In this document: positions 55,377-64,000 of the stretch, piece by piece
Layout of the letters: every line of letters begins with the position of its first letter
How positions within the stretch are numbered: the stretch's first letter is position 1
Origin: Thermococcus bergensis
Lineage (GTDB): Archaea > Methanobacteriota_B > Thermococci > Thermococcales > Thermococcaceae
Length of the DNA: 64,000 bases
NCBI RefSeq assembly: GCF_020386975.1
Contig: NZ_JABFNK010000002.1
Coordinates: 1-64,000 of the forward strand
Reading direction: 5' to 3'
The notes under the pieces: generated by a model
What the model was told of the DNA's origin: nothing
The model's database searches: none
Seen by the model: the letters and a program-made list of their open reading frames with translations, nothing else
Translations under genes and position numbers: made by a program

Positions 55377-58235
55377 TCAGCCCTCATATATAATGTATTC
55401 TTTGTCTGTGATAAAGACCGGCTCGACTCTTATTCCCCTTATCTCCACTCTGTCCCCATAGTCATTCTTAAGCTTCTCTACATAGGGCTGGATGACCTCT
55501 GGAAAGCTTGCCTGCCCCTCGAAGTGAAGTTCCCTGCTGGAAGTGCTCAGACCATCGGCAATCTTCTCGTAATGAATTATGTCCATGTGAGGCTCAAACG
55601 CAGCTTTTGGGTCGTCTCTGCTTTCTCCCTCGGTTCTGACCAGATATATGACCGTAGCCCTAAGGTAAAGCTCTAAGTTGGAGTAATCCTTTCTGAAGCC
55701 AGCCTTTAGCTCAAGTTCTCCGCTTTGACCATCGCTTAATACTCTTATTGGACTAACCACCTTGCCATTTAGTTTTGGAGCATCTATAAGAGCCCCAACG
55801 GGGCCTTTCTGCACAAGGACAAGCTGGTATCTTGTAGCGTTTGGAACATTAAGCTCAACTTCTATTGGTGCTTCGTTTAGGTGGTCTATGTTAACGTTCT
55901 GCGCTATAACCTGCTCGCTCACGAGTTTATCTCCATCATAAGCCCTAAACTTTATGATAGCATCTTTAACGTCTCTTCCAAATGCAGATATGTAGAGCTT
56001 AGCCTTGTATTCCCCAGGAATAAGCTTTGACACTGGTGTCCATGTCTCATTCTTGTAAACTTCAATTCTATACACTCCAAATGGAACAAACTCATAGGTT
56101 GCGAGATCTCCAGTGGTCTTTACAAGCCTGAAGTTTGAGAGCAGCTTTTGGGTAAAATCGGACTCAATACTTACCGGAACATGGAATGCAAGCTTTAGGA
56201 AGTTGCTCGTTGCCACCTTGTAATAAACTGCTATCGCATAGTTCGGGAAAACATACACCACGTATGGAAAGTCTCCTTTACCTGTTATGACTTCCCCAGT
56301 TTGCATGATTATTGTCTGCACTGGCTCTCCTTGCTGGTTGCCAGCTAAGATTATCACCTTTTTCTGTCCTCCTTGTTCCACTATCTGAAGCTGAATGCCG
56401 TATGGACTGTAAAAAGCGTTATCACCTATTTTTTGATTAAATGGAAGTATCATGCCCATATTGTCTCTTTCGTTTCTTGTTATTGCCCCTCCCAGATAGC
56501 TTATAGCGTTAAACTTAGCCCAGTCCTGAACCCACGCAATGAAGTAATTAAGCTGCCAGCTCTCAAAGTCAACTTCACTCTGATTTCCATCCCCAGCAAG
56601 GAACCTTGCTATTATGTAGTCCCTATCCCTCGCATGACCTCCATCCGCACTTGCCCTCCTGTTTCCAAGGAGAGAACTCTCGATCCAGTAGCCATAGTCC
56701 CACCAAGAAGTTGCTGTGTCGTATTCGTTTGTGTTCTCTCTGAGCCACTTGAGGGTTTCTTCCCAGCTTGGAGTTACGGCATCCCCTCCGACTTTTGCCG
56801 AATTGTAGGTGGTGTTTGCTCCGACTATAGGAATTGGAATGAATAGAATGATTAACAGGAGGGCGTATAGAGCTTTGGTTGAAGTTTTTTCTTGCAGGTT
56901 CTCCACTATTCTAAAGAGCTCTCCCACAAGAATTCCAAAAGTTAGCAAAACTGCCCCCGAGGCAAGGAATAAAAACCTCACCGCTGTCCACATGAGGTAT
57001 AGCGAAAGTCCATAGAACACAATGAGGAACAAGGCCTTAGCATCAACGTTGTTCTGAGTTAGAGACCTCAAAAGTCTAAAAGCAACTATCGCAATCCCTA
57101 TAAGCGAGAGTAAAAATAATAGTCCATCTGTTCCCTTTACTGAGTAATATCTCTGCACATCCTCCCACTCTGTCTTTGCAAGCTCCTGAACGGTTTCGTA
57201 AACTTGGGTTGATTGGTAAGCTCCGCTCATAAGGGAAAATAGCTTTGGACCAACGTAAAGATAAGCCCCAGTAAAGCCCAATAGCACTACAACTGCAACA
57301 ACCCCAAATCTGTGTTTCTTGTCGGAGTAGTTCAGGTATTTGCCTCCATAGAGCATTATTCCCGTAAGCAGAGCCAGTCCGAGGAAGGCTTCAAAGGCGA
57401 ACCTTATGTGCCCTCCAACTTTCACGATTCCACTTGGAGTTAATGCATAGCCGAGGAGCAGCATTACAACGTAAGCAGGGTAAAATTCCCTGGCGAACTT
57501 CTTGACGTCTTCAACTTTCCCGAAAATAAACGCCACAATCACATATAAGCTCGCAAAGCCTAAGAGAACCATGATACCAAATGGAGAACCGTTCCACACT
57601 GAGAGCATTAGAACTCCAGAGAATACAAACAAAGCTCCGAAAATGACTTTTCTCTTAATTTCAGTGGCTTCGAGATAGTAAAACATGAACAAGACTGCAT
57701 AGATAAAGAACATCAAAAACGGCCCATCACCTCTGGCATTTCCGGAGAAAGTTCTCGTCCAGTGGGCTATGGAGAACATCATGGCTAATGCTGCCCAGAG
57801 CCCTGCCCATTCAGAGTGAAGCTTTCGTCCAAGGAGGTAGATGCCTATTATGCTGAAGAACCCAACAAGCGGAGGCCACATTTTGAAAACTCTAATTGCT
57901 TCAAGTCCGAAAGCAGATAAGATCTTGTAAAGCACCGCAGGAATGATGTAAAGTCCCAGAGGCTCTCCAATAAGGGAACCAAATGGAGCATCAGCCAAAG
58001 GGTAATACTTGGGAATCCACTCCTTTATCGCGAGCTTGTATATTTCAAAATGATAAAAGGTATCTGGGTCTATGAAGTATTTTGTTTGCCCAGTTGCTGC
58101 TCTAATCTTATAACCAATAAAAGCAACGATCACAACCACTATAGGGAAAATGTAAAGCTTGATTTTTGAAAAATCTAAAGAGGAAGGCTTCTCACTCTTA
58201 GTTTTTGGTTTTTCCTTAACTTTTGTTTCAACCAT
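55377..58235 (-). CDS. aglB: Oligosaccharyltransferase AglB (STT3)
   Basis: Moves a lipid-linked glycan to Asn in N-glycosylation at the outer membrane face. 952 aa: about 13 N-terminal membrane segments with acidic loops (FIDPDTFYHFEIY about 55, NARGDGPF about 168), then a large extracellular domain whose WWDYG (about 511-515) binds the acceptor Ser/Thr. GAGGTGG precedes the ATG. Next to glmS, which makes the amino sugar precursor. Confidence 0.95.
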   Translation of the reverse strand: MVETKVKEKPKTKSEKPSSLDFSKIKLYIFPIVVVIVAFIGYKIRAATGQTKYFIDPDTFYHFEIYKLAIKEWIPKYYPLADAPFGSLIGEPLGLYIIPAVLYKILSAFGLEAIRVFKMWPPLVGFFSIIGIYLLGRKLHSEWAGLWAALAMMFSIAHWTRTFSGNARGDGPFLMFFIYAVLFMFYYLEATEIKRKVIFGALFVFSGVLMLSVWNGSPFGIMVLLGFASLYVIVAFIFGKVEDVKKFAREFYPAYVVMLLLGYALTPSGIVKVGGHIRFAFEAFLGLALLTGIMLYGGKYLNYSDKKHRFGVVAVVVLLGFTGAYLYVGPKLFSLMSGAYQSTQVYETVQELAKTEWEDVQRYYSVKGTDGLLFLLSLIGIAIVAFRLLRSLTQNNVDAKALFLIVFYGLSLYLMWTAVRFLFLASGAVLLTFGILVGELFRIVENLQEKTSTKALYALLLIILFIPIPIVGANTTYNSAKVGGDAVTPSWEETLKWLRENTNEYDTATSWWDYGYWIESSLLGNRRASADGGHARDRDYIIARFLAGDGNQSEVDFESWQLNYFIAWVQDWAKFNAISYLGGAITRNERDNMGMILPFNQKIGDNAFYSPYGIQLQIVEQGGQKKVIILAGNQQGEPVQTIIMQTGEVITGKGDFPYVVYVFPNYAIAVYYKVATSNFLKLAFHVPVSIESDFTQKLLSNFRLVKTTGDLATYEFVPFGVYRIEVYKNETWTPVSKLIPGEYKAKLYISAFGRDVKDAIIKFRAYDGDKLVSEQVIAQNVNIDHLNEAPIEVELNVPNATRYQLVLVQKGPVGALIDAPKLNGKVVSPIRVLSDGQSGELELKAGFRKDYSNLELYLRATVIYLVRTEGESRDDPKAAFEPHMDIIHYEKIADGLSTSSRELHFEGQASFPEVIQPYVEKLKNDYGDRVEIRGIRVEPVFITDKEYIIYEG

Positions 58236-58245
58236 TTATACCACC

Positions 58246-60051
58246 TCACTCTACGGTTACAGATTTTGCCAGATTTCTCGGCTTGTCGGGATCGTTACCC
58301 CTCAGCACAGCCAGATGATAAGCAAGCAATTGAAGTGGTACTATATACACAATAGGACTTAAAAGCTCATCTATTTTTGGCATCTTCAAAAAGACTTCGC
58401 TAACTTTTTCTAGCTCTTTATTGTCTCCCAAGCTAATTACAAGCCCTTTTCTTGCGTTGACTTCCTGTATATTGGAGACCATCTTATCAAATGTCTTTCC
58501 GCTTGGGGCAATGGCAACAACTGGAACACCTTCTTCGATCAGAGCTAAGGGGCCGTGCTTAAGTTCTCCAGCAGAAAGACCCTCCGCATGGATATAGCTG
58601 ATTTCCTTAAGCTTTAGAGCACCCTCAAGAGCTGTTGCAACGCTTATCCCCCTTCCTATGTAGAAGAAATCTCTCCTATCTACCAACCCCTCAGCAAGTG
58701 ATTTTATCTTGTTCTCATATCCAAGCACAGCCTCAATGTACCTTGGGAGTTCCAAAAGTTCGGCTTCTAGCTTCTTAAGATAATCCTCATCAACTGTGTT
58801 GAGTATCTTGGCTAGGGCTATTGCAAGCATAGTCAAAACGGTAAGCTGTGTTGTGTACGTCTTTGTTGCTGCCACCCCTATTTCCGGGCCTGCATGGGTG
58901 TAGATTACAAGGTCGCTCAGCCGGGTGGCCATGCTACCAACGACGTTAACGATGCTTAGAACTTTCGCACCCTTCTCTTTAGCCAGTTTTATTGCCGCCA
59001 GAGTGTCGGCAGTTTCTCCACTTTGAGTAATGGCGATTACAAGGGAATCCTCGTCAACTATGTTCTCGAACTCATACCTGAACTCACTCGCATCCTCCAC
59101 AAAGATGGGTTTGTTTGCCAGCCTCTGGAAGAGATACTTCGCAACAATTCCTGCATGATAAGAAGTCCCCATAGCCACAACAAATATTTTCTCATATTTG
59201 GCGATTTCTCTAGCTACCTGCTCTATTGTCTCCAAGTTGCCGTAAATTGCTTCCTTTACAGCCTTTGGCTGTTCGTGGATTTCCTTAAGCATGAAGTGGG
59301 GATAGCCCTGCTTTTCAGCCATCTCAAGAGTCCAGTTAATCTCGTGAATTTCCTTTTTCTTTTCTTTTCCTGTCTTAAGGTCTTTCACTGTAAATGCATC
59401 TTTGCTAACCACTGCATACTCCCCATCATCCAGAAACACAACTTTATTTGTGTAAGGTAAAAACGCTGGAATATCAGATGCCGCAAACATCTCCCCGTTT
59501 CCAATTCCGAGGACAAGGGGGCTTTCATTTCTAACGAAGTAGAGGTGTTCCTTATCTTCTGCATACATTATTCCGAGGGCAAATGAGCCCCTAAGCTTCA
59601 ACAACGCCTTGCGGAGGGCATCTTCGAATGTAGATGAATCCTTTAGGGCCTCCTCAATTAGGTGAGCTATCACTTCTGTATCAGTGTCGCTCTTGAACTT
59701 GTGGCCTTTTTTCTCAAGCTCACTTCTAAGCTCAAGATAGTTTTCAATTATCCCGTTGTGAACAACCGCTATTTTTCCAGTGCAATCCGTATGAGGATGA
59801 GCATTAATGTCATTGGGAATTCCGTGTGTTGCCCATCTTGTGTGACCAATTCCCCTGTGGCCGGGCATTTCGTAGAGTTTGAGTTTTTCTTTAAGTTCAT
59901 CTATTCTCCCGGCACCTTTTTTTATAAAAAGCTCTCCATGTTCTGTTACAATCCCAGCTGAGTCGTATCCTCGGTACTCCAATCTTTTAAGCCCCTCTAC
60001 CAAGATTTCAGCAGCTTCTCTCTCTCCGATGTAGCCTATTATACCGCACAT
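58246..60051 (-). CDS. glmS: Glutamine-fructose-6-phosphate aminotransferase
   Basis: Makes glucosamine 6-phosphate from fructose 6-phosphate and glutamine. 601 aa. The glutaminase domain starts at Cys2 (MCGIIGYIG), with RGYDSAGI and GHTRWATHG. Two SIS domains (AMGTSYHAG about 293, SGETADT, and [12 protein letters not shown]) follow. The C-terminal [12 protein letters not shown] is the usual end. It precedes aglB by 10 bp. Confidence 0.97.
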   Translation of the reverse strand: MCGIIGYIGEREAAEILVEGLKRLEYRGYDSAGIVTEHGELFIKKGAGRIDELKEKLKLYEMPGHRGIGHTRWATHGIPNDINAHPHTDCTGKIAVVHNGIIENYLELRSELEKKGHKFKSDTDTEVIAHLIEEALKDSSTFEDALRKALLKLRGSFALGIMYAEDKEHLYFVRNESPLVLGIGNGEMFAASDIPAFLPYTNKVVFLDDGEYAVVSKDAFTVKDLKTGKEKKKEIHEINWTLEMAEKQGYPHFMLKEIHEQPKAVKEAIYGNLETIEQVAREIAKYEKIFVVAMGTSYHAGIVAKYLFQRLANKPIFVEDASEFRYEFENIVDEDSLVIAITQSGETADTLAAIKLAKEKGAKVLSIVNVVGSMATRLSDLVIYTHAGPEIGVAATKTYTTQLTVLTMLAIALAKILNTVDEDYLKKLEAELLELPRYIEAVLGYENKIKSLAEGLVDRRDFFYIGRGISVATALEGALKLKEISYIHAEGLSAGELKHGPLALIEEGVPVVAIAPSGKTFDKMVSNIQEVNARKGLVISLGDNKELEKVSEVFLKMPKIDELLSPIVYIVPLQLLAYHLAVLRGNDPDKPRNLAKSVTVE

Positions 60052-60305
60052 TGCGCTGCCTCCGCTCTTTGTACTGTAAATCGTAATGGTCTAAACAAAT
60101 TAAAAAAGATTTCCATAAAACTGTTACTGCAATCATTGTGTTCCTACTTCATTTTGACGTTTCCCTTAAAATATAGTTCAAAACGATTTCTTTTGATTTT
60201 TGAGCTATGCACTGATAACTCAATACCAGAAGACTCAAAACAGCACAAGAGAGACTTCCAAAAAACCTATATATCCCAAGCAACCTTAGTATCTTGGGTG
60301 GGTCA

Positions 60306-60509
60306 ATGGAGAAAAAACTTGATGAATTCATAAACGGTTCAATTAAGCTGGGAAGTGGAAATGAAAACACAAGACACAAGAAAAAGAGGCTCAAATCAAC
60401 CAAGCTGGACTTGTTTCTACCCGATGAACACATAAACTATTTTAAGGCCCTCCGAATTGGCTCAAAAAGGATACAAAGAGCAAAAATAGTCGAAATTCAG
60501 AAAGATTAA
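60306..60509 (+). CDS. Small basic hypothetical protein (67 aa)
   Basis: Very lysine/arginine rich (HKKKRLKSTKLDLFLPDEH and RIGSKRIQRAKIVEIQKD), which suggests nucleic acid binding. GGTGGGTC precedes the ATG and a TATA-like CTATATAT lies some 35 bp upstream. The stop overlaps the convergent methyltransferase by 4 bp. No family recognised. Confidence 0.65.
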   Translation: MEKKLDEFINGSIKLGSGNENTRHKKKRLKSTKLDLFLPDEHINYFKALRIGSKRIQRAKIVEIQKD

Positions 60510-61651
60510 TCGAGGGGCTCGGCTATTATTGCTTTGTCTTTGAATTTAAATAGGTAAGCCCTCTTTTCTCCTTTCAGACCTTGCTCAACTCTTCTCCTGA
60601 ATCGCCAGTAATCTTTATCGGGAATCGAGATTTTTAATGTAACCCTACCATACCCGTCCTTCTTTAGAAAGTCGTTTATCCTTACCGGATGGAAGTCGAG
60701 AACCTTTCTTACGATGTAGCGTCTCTTGAAGTAATCACTCTCAATTTCTTCATCGCTCGTCGCAACTGCTCTGCGTTTTTCCCGAATGAGCATCTGTAAG
60801 TTGCCTTTTACCGCATGGAAAAGTTCATTTATCAAGTCAGCATAGTCAATGCTCTGTGGGATTTCGTACAAATACTCTTTTACTTCTTTGCTCCACTCGA
60901 CAATGTTTTCAAGGTTGGGGTTGCTTTCGATTCTAGCCCCCTTGGGGAGCATAACCGCAGAGCGCTCCGCCTTAGCCAATGGCTCAAAGTAGAAAGTCAG
61001 TCTGTTGAGTGCCCCGTATAAATCAATGTACTCAAATTCGCCTCTCCACGGGACTTTTTCTCTCCTTATCTGGGGGGGAAGGTCGAAGATAAAAGCATCG
61101 GTCTTGTGCTTATAGGCCTCATAAACTTCAAGAGGACTCGGAAGAAGATCCTCAAGCCTCCTTTCAGGCATCTCGGGTGGTCTCGCAGGGTCAGAGAATA
61201 TCATATCCGTATCTACCTGCTCGACAACTTCTTTACTTAAGCTGTCCCCGTGGATGAAGGTTATCTTATCTTTAACGCCATATTTCTCGGCATTTTTCAT
61301 TGCGTAGAAAAGCTTTTTCTCATCGATGTCTATAGCATAGGCTTTTTCTGCATACTTCGCGAAGAATATCAGCTGGATTCCAACTCCACAGCTCACATCA
61401 GCTATGCTTTTTGGTTTAACTCTCTTTGCCCTATATTCAGCCACAACCTCGTGAGTGGCATACCTAAGGCCTTCTAAGTCCATCCATAGGTCAGTCCTTG
61501 AGAACTTATCCTTTGCCCTTATCCTAGCCCTTGCTATCTCGATTATCTCATCAGCCTTCTCTTTCGGAAGTCTCGCCCGTATTTTCTTCTCATCTAGGCC
61601 TCGCTTTATCATATCAACAGTTTGCTCAATAAGCGCTTCCATTTCTTCCAT
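60506..61651 (-). CDS. SAM-dependent methyltransferase with THUMP-like C-terminal domain
   Basis: 381 aa. The SAM motif is ADVSCGVGIQLIF (about 84), with AYAIDIDEKKL after it, and IFSDPARPPEMPERR carries the acidic catalytic-region motif in place of a usual (D/N)PPY. The C-terminal part (about 290-381) has the look of a THUMP-like RNA-binding fold, so an RNA substrate is likely. Substrate unknown. Confidence 0.8.
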   Translation of the reverse strand: MEEMEALIEQTVDMIKRGLDEKKIRARLPKEKADEIIEIARARIRAKDKFSRTDLWMDLEGLRYATHEVVAEYRAKRVKPKSIADVSCGVGIQLIFFAKYAEKAYAIDIDEKKLFYAMKNAEKYGVKDKITFIHGDSLSKEVVEQVDTDMIFSDPARPPEMPERRLEDLLPSPLEVYEAYKHKTDAFIFDLPPQIRREKVPWRGEFEYIDLYGALNRLTFYFEPLAKAERSAVMLPKGARIESNPNLENIVEWSKEVKEYLYEIPQSIDYADLINELFHAVKGNLQMLIREKRRAVATSDEEIESDYFKRRYIVRKVLDFHPVRINDFLKKDGYGRVTLKISIPDKDYWRFRRRVEQGLKGEKRAYLFKFKDKAIIAEPLD

Positions 61652-62982
61652 TTTCTCACCCTTGTTCCATTTTCATTCAATTTTTAAAGGTTTATGGGAA
61701 ATAATTTAAAGATGGCAGGTGAAATTTGGTGGGGGAAAGCATGAACCTTAGAAAAAAGCTTTATTTTGTAGCAGTGGCTGCGATAATAATCGGAACCTTC
61801 TGGTACTCATATGAGAAAGCCTCAAGTGCTGAGCTGTACGACTACATTGGAGACGAAGTTTGGTACGTCCCCGCGGCAAGAAACGTCCTCCATAAGCTTG
61901 GAGTTGAACTCCATTATGTGAACGAGACAGCGAATTCGGAAGGGGTAAATATAATCGCAAGCGGAGAGATGATTAAGGGCTATGTAAAAGTTTCTGCTCT
62001 CGGGCTCGAATTTACACGACCTTATACAAGAAACGTAAACCTCCAAACTCCCGCAATTCTCTCAAAACTGGGGATAAGAGTTGAATTTATACCCATAAAC
62101 CAGACCCAGCCCTCCGATTTTGACGAAATTAAGTATAAAATCGAGATAATAGCCAAAAAGTACAACTACACCTACTACAAGCCCTATCACAATTTTGATG
62201 GCGTTTACTATGAAATCCCTCGCGAAAACCTTGAAAAATTCGTAGAAGAAGTTAAAAGCCTGGAAGGCGTTGAAATTGTAAAGGGATTCCGCTATCCTGA
62301 TAAAGAGAACATCCAAAACTATCTGAACACGGAGCACCCATTTTTAGCGAAGGATATAATAATGCTTGGAATGCTGATAGAGGACAAGCCTATCTTCTGG
62401 CGTTTGCCAGGCCTTATAGAGCATGCGATAATAAACGTTCTCGTATTTCTCGCTACATACAAAATCTCAAAGAGCTATCTCGCTGCTTTTATAGCGCTTG
62501 TGTTTTCAGCTTTTGACCCCCTCCTGTATGCAACGTCCCTTGCTGCGATGCTTGATATACACGTGGCATTCTTCACGGCGGTTTTCATGTACTTCCTGAT
62601 TTCTGAGAAATACAATTCAAGCGGTCTTTCCATAGGTCTCGCCGCAGCCGCAAAACTAAACGGTGCTTTTCCATACCCAATACTGCTCATAAAAACCCTA
62701 AGGGGCAAAATCAAAGTTAAAGAGATACTCCTCTCGACACTCATTTTACCTGCCTTCGGATTTTTGCTCCCGCAGATTACGATAATAAAGGCAATAGGAT
62801 TCTTCCCATGGCTTTCCGAGTTCATCGGAAGCTTTGGATGGCATCTCAGCTACAAAGGAGACCACCCCGCAACCTCACCTTTCTGGGAGTGGTTCATAAG
62901 CCTTAAACCATTTCCCTTCCACTACAACCCCGATATCTTCGCGGCAACAGACCCAATTTTGATGCTTTCTATGGTGGTGTTT

Positions 62983-63914
62983 ACCCTAGTTCCCACCACC
63001 TGTGAAGTTGTATAATCTGTCCAGATTCACGGCCAGAATCGCCCCTAAAATCCTGACAGCTAACCCCCTCAAACTAACACTCCTGCTCGGCCTCAGAAGA
63101 AACTCAGAAAACTTCGAAAACAAAGTCTCAATCCTCCTGCGAAAGTCAGACAAGTACTTGTAAAACTTCTTCTCCTCCAGATTACTAACCTGATTCTCCC
63201 GCTTCACCGGCGTGTAAACAACGCCAAACTTCAGGAATTCCTCCTGAAGTTCTCTACTAACGTAACCCTTATCCAAAAACAGAAAACAGCCAGAAAACTC
63301 CTCAACAATCACCCAGAACTTTTCCCTGACAACACTCACATCATGCTTATTCGCCGGATCAACGGACAGCAAAGCCAGCAAATTTCCATCAGAGTAACAG
63401 GTCAGCTTGTACCCATAGTAAAACTTTTTTTAGAGGGAACAAACCCAACTGCGGGCTTTTCAGAGATGACTTCTGAAGAACCCTCCTTATCCTTCCTGTT
63501 TTTTCTGGCCAACTCCTTGGTCTGAATGGGCTTTGAGTCCAGTATTCTAACGTATTCTCTGGCGTGTTTTTTGAATAATTCTTCCTGCGCTAGGAGCAGG
63601 AGTTTTTCGTGCCTGTTCAAGCGTTCTGTTAGTTTGTTGTACCTGATTTTGGGGAACAGCTTCATTTCTTCGATTAGGACTCTGTAAGCGTGCTTGTAAA
63701 CTCCGTTAAAGTGCAAGTGTGCTAGTATTGCGAAGGTTATTAGGTCGTAGAGGCTGATTATTTCCCTGTGAGTGTTTTTCGGGTAGTGTTTGCTGATTAT
63801 CGGATAGATTTCGGATTTTATGATCAGGATTTCCTGCTGAAAGTTCATAACAACCACCAATCAACCAAAAGACTTAAGTGCTTATAACTCTAACGATCTA
63901 ATGGGAACTAGGGT
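62983..63914 (-). mobile_element. IS982-family insertion sequence
   Basis: About 932 bp. Terminal inverted repeats ACCCTAGTTCCCA at 62983-62995 and 63902-63914. Target duplication GTGTTT at 62977-62982 and 63915-63920. The transposase protein and length fit Pyrococcus IS982 elements. It interrupts a glycosyltransferase gene. Confidence 0.92.
62986..63848 (-). CDS. IS982-family transposase, frame broken at an A7 tract
   Basis: ATG 63848 (MNFQQEIL) behind GGTGGTT. The first part ends after VRILDSKPIQTKE (first catalytic Asp) and GFVPSKKS. The second part starts in the -1 frame and includes YYGYKLTCYSDG, ALLSVDPANKHDV and FLDKGYVS. The frames meet at an A7 tract in the coding strand (T run near 63424-63430). 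A -1 slip gives GFVPSKKKFYYGY and a full protein. Either an indel or the same slip mechanism as IS-A. Confidence 0.82.
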
Positions 63915-64000
63915 GTGTTTATATTCGCAATTCCCTATGCTGCGACAAAAAGAAGAAAGCTTTTGGTGCCTTTTGGAATATTCTGGAGCACAATAGCTTT

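Larger units (their letters stand above)
61741..64000 (+). pseudogene. Membrane glycosyltransferase (PMT/dolichyl-phosphate-mannose type) interrupted by IS982
   Basis: Coding parts at 61741-62982 and 63921-64000. The protein has an N-terminal membrane helix, an extracellular loop with DYIGDEVWYVPAARN (acidic PMT/ArnT-like active-site region) and several more helices. The frame stops inside the IS after LSMVVF. Beyond the IS and its duplication (GTGTTT) the frame resumes IFAIPYAATKRRKLLVPFG and leaves the window. The gene was intact before insertion. The ATG at 61741 follows GGTGGGGG. Probably worked in protein glycosylation with aglB. Confidence 0.82.

Noticed and set aside
62475-62825. Open frame of 116 aa antisense to the glycosyltransferase
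   Set aside because: Shadow of membrane helices in the sense gene, no start signals.

Overview
The window comes from a hyperthermophilic euryarchaeon of the Thermococcales, most likely a Thermococcus. The signs are a TrmBL2-type chromatin protein, an Hps-Phi fusion, archaeal DnaG, aspartyl-tRNA synthetase, L7Ae/S28e/L24e, AglB, a 659-residue 4-alpha-glucanotransferase that (from memory) closely matches the T. litoralis enzyme, a Thermococcales glycolytic motif, and a CRISPR repeat with the ATTGAAAG handle. Genes are tightly packed, with ATGA/TTGA-type overlaps and GGTG-type ribosome binding sites.

Layout. 1-6 kb: a partial radical SAM gene, pyruvate kinase, a CinA-like gene, an insertion sequence (IS) and a PP-loop/MFS pair. 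This stretch is full of +1 insertions that break reading frames and looks like poor sequence rather than biology. 6-11 kb: a tRNA G10 methyltransferase, then a thiamine salvage operon (cytX-thiM-thiE-thiDN) behind a dyad promoter. 11.2-13.5 kb: a CRISPR leader and an array of 27 repeats and 26 spacers with no cas genes nearby. 13.5-17.5 kb: mfnA, an antiporter, lipid-kinase-like and HAD genes. 17.5-22.2 kb: a large secreted protein with three carbohydrate-binding-like repeats, divergent from 4-alpha-glucanotransferase across a promoter with TGM sites. 22-30 kb: ttuA, an FAD oxidoreductase, a CBS protein plus two tandem antiporters, tRNA-Gly(CCC), an Lrp regulator and an m5U methyltransferase. 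30-36 kb: the complete UMP pathway, pyrE divergent from pyrB-I-C-K-D-F. 36-42 kb: PGP, truD, pth2, a surface protein, aspS and a NusA-like gene. 43-47.5 kb: a six-gene operon led by hps-phi that includes a degenerate FtsZ-like gene. 47.6-55.3 kb: a ureohydrolase, trmBL2, dnaG and ribosomal genes, with heavy IS traffic. 55-64 kb: aglB, glmS, a methyltransferase and a membrane glycosyltransferase split by an IS982 element.

Mobile DNA. Four copies of an 869-bp two-frame IS (called IS-A here), each with a 10-bp target duplication, one IS6-type element, one IS6 relic and one IS982-type element are present. Every IS-A copy sits 3-6 bp upstream of the TATA-like box of a neighbouring gene. The transposase start codon of IS-A lies in a hairpin, and its two frames are joined by a conserved A7 slip site.

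The most unusual items are the promoter-proximal IS-A insertions and their translational controls, the FtsZ-like protein without a GTP-binding loop, the surface protein/glucanotransferase pair under paired TGM sites, and a CRISPR spacer that encodes a DPPY methyltransferase motif. No complete new defence or biosynthetic system was found.
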